Positions 43,225 to 56,137 of a stretch of 64,000 bases of DNA are shown piece by piece. This stretch comes from Poecilobothrus nobilitatus. Taxonomy: Eukaryota; Arthropoda; Insecta; Diptera; Dolichopodidae. The notes beneath the pieces were generated by a model. The model did no database searches. It had not been told where the DNA came from and worked only from the letters and a program-made list of their open reading frames with translations. The stretch covers positions 229,224,051-229,288,050 of the forward strand of contig OX352772.1 in assembly GCA_947095535.1 (NCBI GenBank). The letters run 5' to 3'. Position numbers and translations under genes: made by a program. Every line of letters starts with the position of its first letter. Position 1 is the first letter of the stretch.

Positions 43225-43800
43225 AACACATTCAGGGCAAAAGTTCGTGGCGATATGCCAAAAATTGTTTGAAACACATTTATAAAGTGAACAATAAAAA
43301 TCGGCGATTTTTTTGCTCGGCTGAAGAATTTATATTTTACAATTTTGTAGAGGCGAAATCAATATATATATGTACATAGTTATATTGTGACATTAAAATT
43401 GAAATTAATGCCATTTTTTTAACATTCGATTTGTAGATAGGTTAAGATAATAATACGTCATTTGAAGAAAAAGTAATCGAGAAAGTAATATGGAAAACAG
43501 TAAATTAAATGAAGACACATTCATTCTTGTAAGTTTCAAAAAATGTTCTTCATCCTTTTCTTTTATTTCCATATAATATTTTACAAAGTAATTATCTTTT
43601 TGTTATATTTAAAACCAATCCCAATAATCGAAATAATTTTAATATTTTTTAAAATTTTACTCTCAATTTGTCTTTAGTTTTAAAAAAAAATGTTTATGTC
43701 AATAAAAAAACAGCTTTTTTCGTCGCGAAATTTTCGACCCGAAATTCGTCCACCGCCATTGGTCGCCGCCCTGAATGTGGTTTTACCTTTAACTCAAGCT
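43225..43800. repeat. Inverted-repeat-bounded segment with a possible first exon
   Basis: AAAACACATTCAGGGC near 43222-43237 is matched in reverse complement by GCCCTGAATGTGGTTTT near 43770-43786, giving an imperfect 16-bp inverted repeat about 560 bp apart. Between them, ATGGAAAACAGTAAATTAAA at 43490 opens 13 codons that run to a GTAAGT donor near 43529. It may be a degraded DNA transposon, but no transposase is found. Related CG-rich phrases (TCGTGGCGG, GCGACGG, CGTGACGG) recur to 44275. Confidence 0.3.
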
Positions 43801-44930
43801 GAAACTTTATGTTTTCCGTATGGAAATTCACACGAAATTTAAAAGAATATGACACTTGGACACCTATTAAATAATTATTGTTATTTATTTTTTTGCAAAA
43901 ATAGTTCTATCAATCTTAGTGTTTTCGTAATGGCATAATATTTATCTAAATATGCTGAATTTTATATTAAAATAAAGTTTTTAATTTTTCTACATTATAT
44001 CAAAAATTTTAGCTTTATTTAACAGAACTACTTTCAAGTCTTTTACGTTTATTTTTTTTTGCTTGAAAAAAATTTGCTGAATTTATTTTATTTAAATGTA
44101 CTTTGGAAGAGGTATTTGGTATATTTAATAAAATATTCATGTCTCTGATAATGAAATTTCATAAATTTTCGGGCACTTTTTTTTGCGACGGTCGTTTTCG
44201 ACAGCTTTTTAATTAATCTTATAGAACCGTCGCGACTTTTTCTCTGGCGGTGAAATCTTTTCCGTGACGGAATTCACACATACTAAGCAATTTCAAAAAC
44301 TCTATATGATGTGATGATATTATCTAATAAATCTCATTTTTTTTTTCATGGCTAACAATATTATTAATGGTCTAATAATAAATTAGTACAAAATTATGAA
44401 TCTATTGTGACTTGTGAGAGAAGGCTTCTAAAATGATATCTTCTATGTTATTTTTCTTCTTTGTTTTAAGAAAAATATCCATTTCTATAATATTTAGTAA
44501 GTTTCTGACTTCTGTTATGAAATATAATTATCTAAGTCTGCCGAATTTTATATTAATAAAAAAAATTCTAATATTTTATATCAAAAATTCAGTTTCAAAA
44601 TCAAAATTTCAACCTAAATAAACAAAACTACTCTAAAATCTGTTACGAAGTTTTTACCAGCTTTTATAATAGTGAAAACAAAATCAAGAATAAAATCGGG
44701 CTATTATTTTTTTTTATAAATATGAGGCTTACTACTTTGCTCTTTTCACTTTCAGACCTTTTAACTTTATTAAAATAATTTTTCTTTTTTTTCTCAAAAC
44801 AAAGAATTATTTAAAAACTGCCAACAGAAGATTAATAATTTATTTTTAATTTACCGCTTCGACCTATTTATAATGGATGTGGCAGTAAAATTTAAAAATT
44901 AAAAATTTGCTTCAAATTTGTATCGAAAGT
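43801..44930. other. Non-coding A/T-rich region
   Basis: Apart from the CG-containing phrases near 44170-44275 nothing is recognised. A short open frame at 44433-44621 looks like chance. Confidence 0.35.
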
Positions 44931-45990
44931 AGGTTTTAACAAGTAAATGTAACAGTAAGTCGATGCAACCGACTTAATTATATCCTAAACCTAAAAAATT
45001 TAAATTAAATTTAAAATCCATAAGTTATTTTAGTTAGGTATTTAATATAAGTTAAAAAAATAAGTGCTTTTACAACCTTTGTACAAAATTCAGGTTTCTA
45101 TCTTTATTAAATTCGAAGATGTGCTTGTTAGGTCTTGGAAAGTGTGTGAAGACACCCGGACCACCACCCCAATTCATCTCAAATTTTAGAGGCATTATGA
45201 GAGCAGGGTAGGACACTCTTATATCAAATTTCAAGTTTTTATATTTATTAATTTCGAAGATATGCTTGTTCGGTCTTGGGAGTTGTGTGGGAGATACCCG
45301 AACAACCATTCCAATTCATCTGAAATTTTAGGCAAATCAGGGATTCAGGAAACAACGCCCTGGTATCAAATTTGCAGTTTCTATCTTTATTAATTTCGAA
45401 GATATGCTTGTTTGGTTTTGGGAGTTGTGTGTGAGGTACCCGAAAAACTCCTCCAATTCATCTCAAATTTTGGACAAATCAGGGATTCAGGAAACAACAC
45501 CCTAATACCAAATTTTAAGTTTCTATCTTTATTAATTTCGAATATATTCTTGTTCGGTCTTGGGAGTTATGTGGGGGATACCCGAACAAACACTCCAATT
45601 CATCTCAAATTTTAGGGATATCAGGGATTCAGGAAAACACACCCTGGTACAAAATATTTAGTTTCTATCTTTATTAATTTCGAAGATATGCGTATTCGGT
45701 TTTGGGAGTTGTATGGGAGGTACCCGAACTCATTGTGCGATTTCGCCCATTTGCAATCTCCGCTTTAACTTTGTCATTGTTAAGCTACAGTATAAATTTC
45801 ATCAAGATGGCATCATTATTTTTTGAGTTATCGTGCGTACGGACGGACGGAACATCGCTAAATCGACTCAGGAGGTGATCCTGATTCAGAATATATATAC
45901 ATGTCCATATCTAACTCGCTTCTTTTTGGTGGTTACAAACATCATACCAAAGTTAATATACCCTATACTTTAGGTGTTAGGGTGTAAAAA
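44931..45990. repeat. Dispersed repeat with GGAC tract and 142-bp minisatellite
   Basis: It ends with GTACGGACGGACGGAA (about 45836-45851), GTGGTTACAAACATCAT and TATACCCTATACTTTAGGTG, phrases of the fly-type TATACCC/GGAC repeat class, but it is not the family at 16404. The middle is a five-unit tandem array (45094-45735). Confidence 0.55.
45094..45735. repeat. Minisatellite, five units of about 142 bp
   Basis: GTTTCTATCTTTATTAATTTCGAAGATATGC recurs at 45094, 45234, 45377, 45519 and 45661. Each is followed by TTGGGAGTTGTGTG, GGTACCCGAACAAC-type and CCAATTCATCTCAAATTTTA blocks. The last unit is cut short. Open frames across it are a by-product of the period. Confidence 0.8.
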
Positions 45991-46749
45991 GTAAAAAATC
46001 TTAAATTTATTTCTTTTAATGAAAATTGTGTGTCTCTGATAATACTTTTAGTCGAAGATTTGTGTATCTGATAATAAAATTTTAAATTATTATATAAAAA
46101 ACAGAAATATCATCATTGCCAGTTTAGGTTACATTTAGTGTGTGGTTTATTATAGAAATAAAAATTTTTTTTTTACATGTTGGCAAGGTCTCGCCAACAT
46201 CTTGTTATTATAGATTATAAAGAAATTATATTATAAAGAAAAAGAACAACAAATATTAAAATTAATAAAGAAGAATAAAGAACAAAAAGAAATAAAAAAT
46301 ACTTAAAAATTTAAAACTATAAGGCATTGTTTTTTTTTCTCTTTGTTTGATACAAAAATCTAAATAAATTTGTTAAATCAATATTCAATATAAATCTACT
46401 AAGAATGCGATGTTCAAACTCATTATTTGCCTCATATAAAAGCAATTCAACTGTTGGTAAACAAATTGAAAGTCATAGAAAATTTCATACAAAAAATAAT
46501 GAGTTTTGACTGGCTTATTTTTCTTTCGATAATGAAGTTCAAAGAGAATTTTTTTATGTATGTAAATAATGTATGACAAACTGGAGAAAATTTCATGCTT
46601 GACAAAAATAGTTTAAAATTATACTTTGTATAGGAACAAAATCAACATATTGTAATGTACTTTAATTATTATGTCAATTATTGTTCGTTTTGTACGTAAT
46701 ACGTCATTGTATGTGTTCAGAATTCAGCTTGTTGGATTAGTTGTATTCA
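45991..46749. other. Non-coding A/T-rich region
   Basis: No gene or clear element is seen. An open frame at 46385-46579 has no domain. Confidence 0.35.
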
Positions 46750-47152
46750 CCTACGTTCCAGCATTCTCATTCTCCTATAAAAAGAGAATGTAACAGAAGA
46801 ATAGGAATACTGGTATTCCAGCATTCTCTTAGAGAATGTCACATACACATTCTCTCAGAAAATAAAATTTTCGAAAATGAATAAAATGGTGTTCTGTCAT
46901 TCACTTTTTGGAAATGTAAATGGAATAGAATTGCCTTATTCAGTCTGTATCGAATGAGGCATGAATGAGGTTGACGTTGCTTAATTTAAATTAAAAAAGA
47001 ATTTGTGTTGTTAAATTTGAAATAAAAAAAATTTTAAATGTACGCTTATATTTTTCTGATTTTCTGATATTAATAAAAAATGATTTCGAATTCATAGGGT
47101 TAAAGGAAAACACAAAAATTGTCGTCAAGACAAAATTTTTTTTGATTTTATG

Positions 47153-47500
47153 GAGATCCAATGGAGATGGAGATTATGAGGATCCAATAGACATAACAGA
47201 GAGAGAGAATGAATCAGAAATGCCATTGAGACGTTCAAATTGTTCCAAAAACGTGGAGAACTATATGGAACATCAGAAAAAATTTTGTTAGATATTTCAA
47301 AGGAAATGAAAAATATAGGTGAGGCAGCAAAAGAGAATAAATATAGCATGAAACGAACTTATCGGGCTATAGAAAAATTAGAAGATGCTATGAAAGAACA
47401 AAGCAAATTATTGAGAGAACAAAATGAAGCAAAAAAACGCCACTATAAAATAATAGAAAAAACTCTTTTGCAAAAGATAGAAATTAAAAAAAAAAGTTAG
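47153..47500 (+). pseudogene. Harbinger accessory (Myb/SANT-like) protein, C-terminal part
   Basis: The frame 47240-47500 reads EILLDISKEMKNIGEAAKEN-like sequence (actual: SEKILLDISKEMKNIGEAAK), then RAIEKLEDAMKEQSKLLREQ and KKRHYKIIEKTLL. It is a charged coiled coil, typical of the C-terminus of the second Harbinger protein. The N-terminal DNA-binding domain is not recognised; upstream codons around 47153-47230 are in another frame. Confidence 0.5.
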
Positions 47501-47944
47501 AAGTACAGCAATTAAAGCTTGATTTACACTTTTGATTTGAACTTTTTTATATAATTTATTTTTCAATTAATATTAGTAATTACTACACGCTTAAGAAAAA
47601 TACCTTTTTTATCTTTTTATAATTTATGAATTTTTTAATTTTTTGTTTTGCAATTATTAATTTTGTTTTTATTTTTCTAGTTTTAAGATATGAGAACGAA
47701 TTTAAAAAAAATCAAACTACTCTTTATATATTTTTGAATAAGTGTAAATACGGTTTTTATCTAATCTATAAATTTTCTTGTAAATTTTTTGTTTTGGAAT
47801 TATGAATTTTATTATATTTTTCTAGTTGTATGGTATAACATACAAATAAGACTGAATTTTAAGAAAATCAAAAAACATTTTTTTTTTAATTAGAAATTTT
47901 ATTTATAATTTTTTTTTTTTTTGTATACTCGTATAATAGGAATA

Positions 47945-49035
47945 AAATTTAGTTTTTAAATTTGTTGGTTTTAATTAAATATCCTTCTTGCAATGTTATC
48001 TCTAATATTTTGGACTTTTTCATCAGGTTAAACATAATTTTCTTCTTCTGAATCAGAATTCATTTCGGTGTCTAAATCTTCTGCATTAATAATATTGTAT
48101 TGAAGATATTGTGGACACAAAAACAGACATTAATAATTTCAGCTAATTTTTTCGGTTGGTAATACAATGTGTTTAATAAACACGTAAAACGAGTCTTCAA
48201 ATTTCCTATAATTCTTTCAACTATATTTCTAGCCTTAGTGTGTTTTTTTTTAACGTTTCTTGAAAAGTTCCTAAATTAACACATTTATAAGGAGTAATAA
48301 CGAAGTTTTGAAGAGGATATCCGGAATCTCCTAATAACCAGGAACCGCGCTCTCCATTTTGAAATTGTTGTGAAAAAAATCAAACTATTTAAGTCTGTGA
48401 AACTCATTAAAATTTTATAGTGACTTACAATTAGTGAATTCATACTATAATAACCCTTTCTGTTATAATAAAGTTCACTTTCAACATGAGGTTTTGCCAG
48501 TTTTATATGCGTCCCATCTACGCATCCAATTACTCCAGGTATACCAAACTTTTCAAAAAACCATCGTTTCGATTCTTGTTTCTCTTCTTCGGTGATTAAC
48601 AATTTAATCAATTTTTTGCATATTTCTTTTTCTAAAATAGTGACCATCTTTTTTTAGTATTTTTCTAATTGTAGATCTTCCTAGGCCGAGATCAAAATCT
48701 TTTCCAATTGATCTTTGGTAAGATCCTTCTGCCAGAAAGCTCAGTGTAGCAGAAAGTTGATGAGGTACCGGAATAAAAGAATTCGGAATAGATGTTTTTA
48801 TTTCATTGAAATGTACAAAAACGCTTCTTTGTTAACTCTAAAACTTTGCAAAAAACTAGAAAATTCGTTAATTTTAATTTATTTCTGAACAATTTTATTA
48901 ATCCGTGTCCACAAAATAATTAACTTACATAGATTCTGGAAGATCTAAAACATTTGCTTTTTCCCTTAAAATTTTTCTTCATTATTTTTTGTTGCTACTA
49001 TTTTCTTCGTCTAATAATAAAATAATTGGATCCAT
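47945..49035 (-). pseudogene. PIF/Harbinger transposase
   Basis: The ATG at 49033-49035 (MDPIILLLDEENSS) is soon followed by a stop. The best-preserved part is 48285-48647: FFEKFGIPGVIGCVDGTHIK (first catalytic Asp), LAKPHVESELYYNRKGYYSMN. In another frame there follow GSWLLGDSGYPLQNFVITPY (second Asp) and, after further breaks, remnants of the NIVERIIGNLK-type third motif near 48190-48240 and a C-terminal LPTEKIS and EDLDTEMNSDSEEENYV end. These are hallmarks of the DDE_Tnp_4 family. Frameshifts make it non-functional. Confidence 0.85.
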
Positions 49036-49236
49036 ATTTCTTTCTTTTCAAAATAATTTTCAAATATGTAATTCACTTTTTAAAACACAAAATTTTCAAA
49101 ATTTATTTTAAAATAAGAAGTTTCTTCAAATAATTTTCAAAACCATATGTTTTGACATTTATTTTGACATTTTCCAATTTCCAATTCCAGAGAATGTTAA
49201 TTCACATTCACATTCTTATGAATGCTGGAACATGGG

Positions 49237-52000
49237 CGATTATATTGAATAGGTAATTTGGTAATACTTATTACACACATTAGTAATTATTTTTAACTGA
49301 ATATTTTTTTAATTGAGTATTTTTTTAATATATATAGATAACACGAGTATACACATACAATAACATATAAATTTTTTTAATTATTTATTTTTATACATAA
49401 TTTGTACAACTCGAAACTATAATTAGATTATTTACCATCATAAAACTATTTTTAAAACTATTTAGGTAGTACTCGAATTTAACAAAAATACATGATAACA
49501 AATCTTAAATACATGCTTCGTTTCGAACAACTTTAGTCTAATGTCGTAAACAATTAAAATTTTTTAAAAATTACTTTGTTATTTATCATTATAATTAGAA
49601 ATAAAGAAAAAAAAAATTCACTTTGAAAATACCCTATTATTACAAATGGTATAATAAAATCTATTTATAATATTTTTAATGTTACATACTTAGTTTGAAT
49701 TATAATATAATATATAAAATATTTCGTATGAATTGATATTTTAAAAATAAACATTTTATTTTTATAGTAAATAATAAGCGAAAAAACAAAAACCCCAACT
49801 AATTAAAACTAATATTAAAACTTAAAATAACAAACTTAAAATAATAAAATAAAAATACTCTTAATACATTCTGTACTTTTAAATATTAAGACATATGTAT
49901 ATAAGCAAAATATTGCGTTAAATAATTAAAGAGATCGGCAAAATATTTGTAAATGCCAATATTTTACAAACTTTTAATTTATTATATGCAAAAGTTTATC
50001 AATAAAGAGTAATATTTGACTTTAAAATCTTTTGAAATAAAATAAATAAAATAATATTTACAATAATTTGGTGAAAATACTTAATTATTTTGCAAATTTT
50101 TCTTAAAACAAGTTTTAATAAACAAAAAATTATATAAGGATTTTAAATTTTAAATAAAAGATTTTGTATTGGCATTGTAAATATGACAAAACCAACATAT
50201 TTTATTGAATTAAATATATAATTTTTACACTATAAATATTAAACATGAATTACATAATTTATTTAAATTAAAAGAAAACAAACAATAATTTTTACACTAT
50301 AAATATTGAACATGAATTACATAATTTATTTAAATTAAGAAAATTAAAATTTGATATCACCAAAAATATTTTATGATCACTACATTATTCTAAATTTAAA
50401 AACATTTTAATTATATCAGAGACTACATAGAGATGTACAAATTCATACAAAAATTTGTACTAATTTTTTTTCAAACAGGCCAGCTAAAACTGGCTAGTTT
50501 TAAAAATCTTAAAGCACAGAAATATTTAGTTTGTGTCATAGCTAAAAGAATATAGCGAAAACCAGAATCTTCTGTAAAATCTGGTGTAAAATGATCATTC
50601 ATATATTTTATGCATTTACAAAATTTTTTTATCCTTGTGATTATTAAACTTTTTAAAGCAAAGCGATGACAAAATAGCTTTTAAAATAGAAAAATAAGGC
50701 AAAACTGGGAAAATATATTTGAGAAAATATATATTTAATATGTCGAGTAGAAACGTAAATTTTCAATATGATAAAGAAGACATTCTAAATACCACTTTAC
50801 AAAAAATATGGAACATTTCAAGGTTATCATTCATATGCATTCAGTATTTCACTACTACAAGCAGAATTTTTTGAATGTATGAAATGGTATATCGTATATT
50901 ATATGGTATCAGATGGTATGAATGTTATCTATTTTATGAAAATCATCTGATTTGTCTGCATTATTTATTTAACTAGATTTAACTGATTTAATATACAGTA
51001 TCCAGCAAAAGTAATGGTAATTTAAAAAAATATATATAGAAAAGCAATAAAATAATATAGGCGTTCGAATTTTTTCTAATAATATTTTTAACTTTATAAC
51101 TTCAGGGAAAAACAAACAAACAAAGTAACAAAATTTTTTGTATTATGATTTTATTTTATTTTTTGATCTCATGACTCATATTGTTATATTGTTATATAAC
51201 GGTATAGCTACATATATATGTGGGTATTTTTTGAAGATAATATAATATACCTAGGTATCAAATAAAAATAACTGAAATAAAAAATAATGCTTTAAAATTC
51301 TTCTAAACATTTTTTTAATTAAAAATTATTCCAATTAGAAAAGTGGCATGACATTTGCTGGATACTGTACATATTCATAAAAATTATCAAATCATATCAA
51401 ATTGGAACATAATTACATTTACACAAAACAAAATATAAATATAAATATGTATTGATTTTTGAATCATATTGAAATACATATATAAAAAGTGCCGATAGTA
51501 TTTATGTGTATTTCTATTTATATTTAATTTTGATTCACACACACTTTCACAATTTAATAAGCATGTAGGCAAGCTGGCTCAAGTAATATAAATGCATAAT
51601 ATGGCATAATGCATATATATGTAATATAAAAATTATATTAGATACTGATCAGATCATGTATATCATAATATGTCATCTGATATCATATGATCATATTCAT
51701 ATATGTATGTTACTTGTTATTTCTATCATCCATACCAATCATACGAAAGTTCATTTATGTACATATATGAAAAAAAAAAATATCCGAGACCAAAACTTGC
51801 TTTAAGAAACTTTAAAAAAAAAAGTTGAAAAATGAGACTAAATTTCAAAATCGATATTGTAGCGACATCTAAACTTTTTTGTTGCCATTTGGACATCTCT
51901 ATGTAGTCTCTGATTATATTATTAAGTAATTCCTAAATACTAGATAACATACATACATAAATTTATGCAGTTTTAATGTAGTCAAATATAAAATTTCAAT
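49237..52000. other. Long A/T-rich region without genes
   Basis: Nothing coding is recognised. A block of about 55 bp at 50221-50276 (TTTTTACACTATAAATATTAAAC...) is repeated in tandem at 50286-50339. Short open frames such as 51387-51572 show no domain. Confidence 0.4.
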
Positions 52001-52019
52001 TTTAAACAGCTTTAAACCA

Positions 52020-54115
52020 AATATTCAAAATAAGTGGATGAAGACGCCGAACTCTACAACGAAGAGAGTCCATTATAAATTTTGGACCAACTAATCTTAA
52101 CAATACATCAACTATCAACAAGAAAGACATCAAAATTAATTTTAGTGATGTTGAAAATCTTATTCGAAAATTCAATGGTGATGAGGCTAGCAGTATAAAC
52201 AAATGGATAGATGGTTGTGAGCAATATGCAGACGTGTTTCACTGGAATGAGGATCTTTATCGGGATTAGCTAAACTTTATATCGAGTGTGAGCCGAACCT
52301 CTAAACTATTGCAGATTAAAACAATCTCTACTACAGAAATTTCAAAATAAGATTACAAGTGCTGAAGTACATGCAAAATTACGCGAGAAAAAATAGAGAA
52401 ATAATTAATTGCAGAAATTGAAGAAATTTCTATAGAAGGGGAGAGGACCCAAATGTTTCGGTTGTAATAAATGTGGACACAAGAGGCCAAACTGTACGGA
52501 GATAACTAATACAAAACCTAACACAACTAATCAAGATAACACAACACGACATCAAGTTCAACACATATCATGCAAACAACAAAAAATAACATGAACATTA
52601 AGATTAAAGCAAATAATATTATTTTTGAAGCTTTGGTAGATACAGGAAGTGACATTTGTGTCCTGAAGGAATGCTATTTCAAATAAATCAATACAAATTT
52701 AGACCCTAGCTGCTCTAAAAGAATAATATCTGGTCTAGGCTCTAAAGTCGTCATTAAAGGCTCATATAAAACAAATATCGAAATTGAAAAGGATATATAT
52801 GGAAATATCGAAATTCACACCGTTAACGATTGCTACCTGAAACCAGACATGATAGTAGGGATGGATTTGTTGAGACAAGCTGCTATTACCATAATTAATG
52901 GAAAAATTAAAATAAGAAAAACTTAACATACAACACTTGAAGAGTGTCCTCTTCGCAATAGTGAGACAGACTGCTTCTTAGCGCAGATTAAAGTAGATGA
53001 AGAACTAAAAGAATTTGAAGATCTTGCTGGTTTAAATAGCCTCAAAAAAGACTTTACTACAGTAGTGAATATGATTAAAAATTATACACAGAAAACCTCC
53101 AACAAGTCTCCTTCACAAATGAAAATAGTAACTATTGATAACGAGCCAGTTTACAGACCCCCGCGGAGATTTTCTTCACATGAAATGAAAGTTATTAAAA
53201 ATCAAATTCAACAGTTGTTAGAAATACATAAACTTTGTTCTTAAAAATTTAATTTTGCAGGGAATAGTTGTTATTTATGTGGACGATATTATTATTCCAT
53301 CAGATACAATCATAGAAGGAATTGAGAGTATAAAAATCGTTATCGAAGTAGCCTCAAATAACGGGCTGAAATTTAAATGAAAAAAATGCCAATTCTTAAA
53401 GGACGATATTGAATATCTGGGACATCGTATCCACAACGGGAAAGTTTCACCATCACAACTTAAAACCAAGGCAGTACAAAATTTCCCTATACCAACAACT
53501 ATTAGGTACAAAGCTTTATCGGATTGGTAAACTATTTTAAAAAATATATTCCGGATTTCGCGCTTAAAACTCAACCACTTACCAACCTACTAAATATAAA
53601 GAAAAATATTCATTTCAGAATTGAATGTAGAAATGGAGAAATATCGGCAATCAATAAGTTAAAACATGCTTTAACAAATACACCTACTTCAAAAATATTT
53701 GCATATGGCGCATACACCGAACGTCACACGGATGCATCACATGATGGATATGGTGCAATTTTGGTCCAAAAGAACAATGAAAATGGTTGTTTGCACTCAG
53801 TGTACTACTTCAGCAGGAAAACGAATGATGCAGAACGAAACTATAGTTCATAGGAGTTGGGAGCTATTGTAGAGGCACTGAAAAAATTTCGCATATATCT
53901 CCTTGGTCAGAAATTTAAACTTATTACGGACTGTAATGCTTTTGTAGGAACAATGAAAAAGAAAGACCTGACCTCAAGAATTGCTAGATGGTGCTGTTAT
54001 TAGAGGATTTTGATTACATTACCGAACTTCGAACAGGTACTAGAATGCGACATGTCGACGCAATTAGCAGAAACCCAACAATAATGTGTATTTAAAATGG
54101 CGGAGACTTGTTAAG
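52020..54115 (+). pseudogene. Ty3/gypsy-type retrotransposon remnant without LTRs
   Basis: Gag remnants: VENLIRKFNGDEASSINKWI (about 52150) and a zinc knuckle CFGCNKCGHKRPNC (about 52450-52495). Protease: ALVDTGSDICVLKECYF near 52640. The linker to RT (EPVYRPPRRFSSHEM, about 53140-53180) is followed by a deletion of most of RT, then IVVIYVDDIIIPSDT (about 53265-53305) with FLKDDIEYLGHRI. RNase H: TERHTDASHDGYGAILVQ and a GAIVEALKKFRIYLLGQKF-like end to about 54110. Many stops and frameshifts occur. It is a gypsy-group element different from the one at 34254-42816. Terminal repeats were not found. Confidence 0.8.
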
Positions 54116-54919
54116 CAGATTATCCAGGGCAAATGGCGACGAATCTCTAATGAGAATAATGGAAATTTTAAAGGAAAAGGCGTACAAAAACTTTGTAATG
54201 CAATGGTATACTCTACAAAAACTTAAATAATAATGTGTTGTTTGTCGTTTGTCTGATTCCGTAATTATAATTTATACATAATTTTATTCTTTTCTTAAAA
54301 ATGTCTGTAATTAATTCTGTAATGTATCAAACTATTGAACTTTGTTTGCTACACGTTTTTGTTTTTTTTTCCAGTATTCATCGTCCGTCAATACTCAATT
54401 TTTTTTTGTATTATTTACTTAAGTTTAATGTTAAAGAAAAAAGTGAATTTGTAATTTAATAAAAATATGTATGCATGTATGAATATTTATTTTTTTTGTG
54501 TGAATTATATAATTTGTTTAAAATATATACTTAGAAAAAAATTGGCACACAAATGCAGTTAGTTAAAATGGGTCGAGTTTTCTTGTTTTAAAAAAAGTGC
54601 CTATTATTTAAAAAACTTTTATATTATTTTATTTCATACTTTTTAGTTTTAAATGAAAAACATAATTTCAATTTAAATAGGTATACATACATCTAGTGAC
54701 GAAGGGTGAGTTTTTTAGGAACGGAAGCACACTACGTTATGATCTTTTTTTATAGAATTTTTATTTTATTTTCCACAACTCACAACCATTTTTACATATT
54801 TTGTTTACTTTAATATATCGTCTTAAAGAAAATGGTCTATTCAAAATACCTTCTATCATACAGTTGCAAGAATCCATCTCGAAAATTTTCGGATTGGTAT
54901 GTATAAAATTAATATAAAA
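54116..54919. other. Non-coding region
   Basis: A/T-rich with no gene. It may contain untranslated remains of the gypsy element to its left. Confidence 0.35.
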
Positions 54920-56137
54920 CGAGGAAGAATACAGTTGACTTTGTCAACTCTTAGATACCAGTACGAACCGTTAGTATGTTCACAGCCTGTCACTCTGCTT
55001 ACTATATAATTTTTTTAATATTTTAGTATTTTAAAATAATTTGGATGAATTTTATAATTTCTAGAACTATGGATTGTACATATATTCAAACTATATGTTT
55101 ATATGTACATTCGTCAAAAGCAGATTCTAACCTTCCACATAACGATTATCAATCCAAAACTTTTTCAAATATTCTATAGTACCATTTAATACTAAGCGGT
55201 AAATGTATATTAAATTTACTTAGTACAAAATAGTAAATATAATTTTAAATGTTATATTATATTATATTTAAATATTCCATTGACAGAATAATTTCTTATA
55301 AGTACAATAAAATACATATATGTATGTAAATACGGCGCTATATAATATACATCTATACTCTTATCATTCATTCACTAGTGACATATACGATATGTAAATA
55401 AACATGATATTATATAAGTATGTATATATATCAATATCATATAAATAAAAATTCTTCAAGCAACCGTTATGTTGTTTATTTATTTACATTTTTTTGTACT
55501 ACGCATTACATCCTCAACAATTTCAATTATTTTCAAATTATCGAGTAAAACAAAATGCAAAAAATTCGTTAAAGAAATTTGTTAGAAAATTTGAAAAAAT
55601 CAAGTAACACTTTCGTCAATTATAAAGTAACCCTATATTATTAAAAAAAGTTGTTAATAGAAATAGGAGTATAATGTTGAAGCTTTAATTTTTATGTATT
55701 ACTTCAAAAAAATTGTAACAGGTGTTCAAGTTACAGGTGTTTAAAAATAGGAAATTTTCAGCTTTTGACCCCTTACAGCTCCTTAACGAGGGGTGATCAA
55801 AAAAAGTTACTGAAATGACTTATTTTCAAAGATCTAACTTCTGTAAAAATTTCAAGTTTCCAACTTAAACCGTTTAGAAGATAGAGGGGTTAAAGGATTT
55901 TGCAAAATTTTAGTTTTGCATAACGGTAAATTAAGACACCGTATGCCACAAATATATATTTATTGTATATATACTTTTAAAGCTATTAAAAGTAATAATC
56001 GTTTGGCGTTTTCAAAATGAAGATATACCTTATACAACTTGTGCTATAACAATTTAAATATAGAGCTTTTTTGAATCTTTGGGGAGCTGTAGCTCGGTAA
56101 CGGGTGGGGCTACAAAAAAAAGTTATTAAAAATAAAA
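54920..56137. mobile_element. GGAC-type repeat copy B, 5' part
   Basis: It begins CGAGGAAGAATACAG like copy A and follows it closely to GCTACAAAAAAAAGTTATTAAAA, where copy C begins. The 3' remainder of copy B resumes at 57712. Confidence 0.7.

Larger units (their letters stand above)
46750..49236. mobile_element. PIF/Harbinger DNA transposon, decayed
   Basis: Termini share GTTCCAGCATTC: plus strand at 46755, complement GAATGCTGGAAC at 49220-49231, with weaker matching a few bases outwards. GAATG/CATTC motifs are repeated inside both ends. Two genes expected of the superfamily lie inside: a DNA-binding-type accessory protein (+) and a DDE transposase (-). The 3-bp target duplication could not be fixed with confidence. 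Confidence 0.7.

Noticed and set aside
45070..45309. 79-codon minus-strand frame with PRPNKHIFE repeats
   Set aside because: It follows from the 142-bp minisatellite period; no domain and no conservation beyond the repeat.
47125..47349. 74-codon minus-strand frame
   Set aside because: Antisense to the coiled-coil accessory protein of the Harbinger element.
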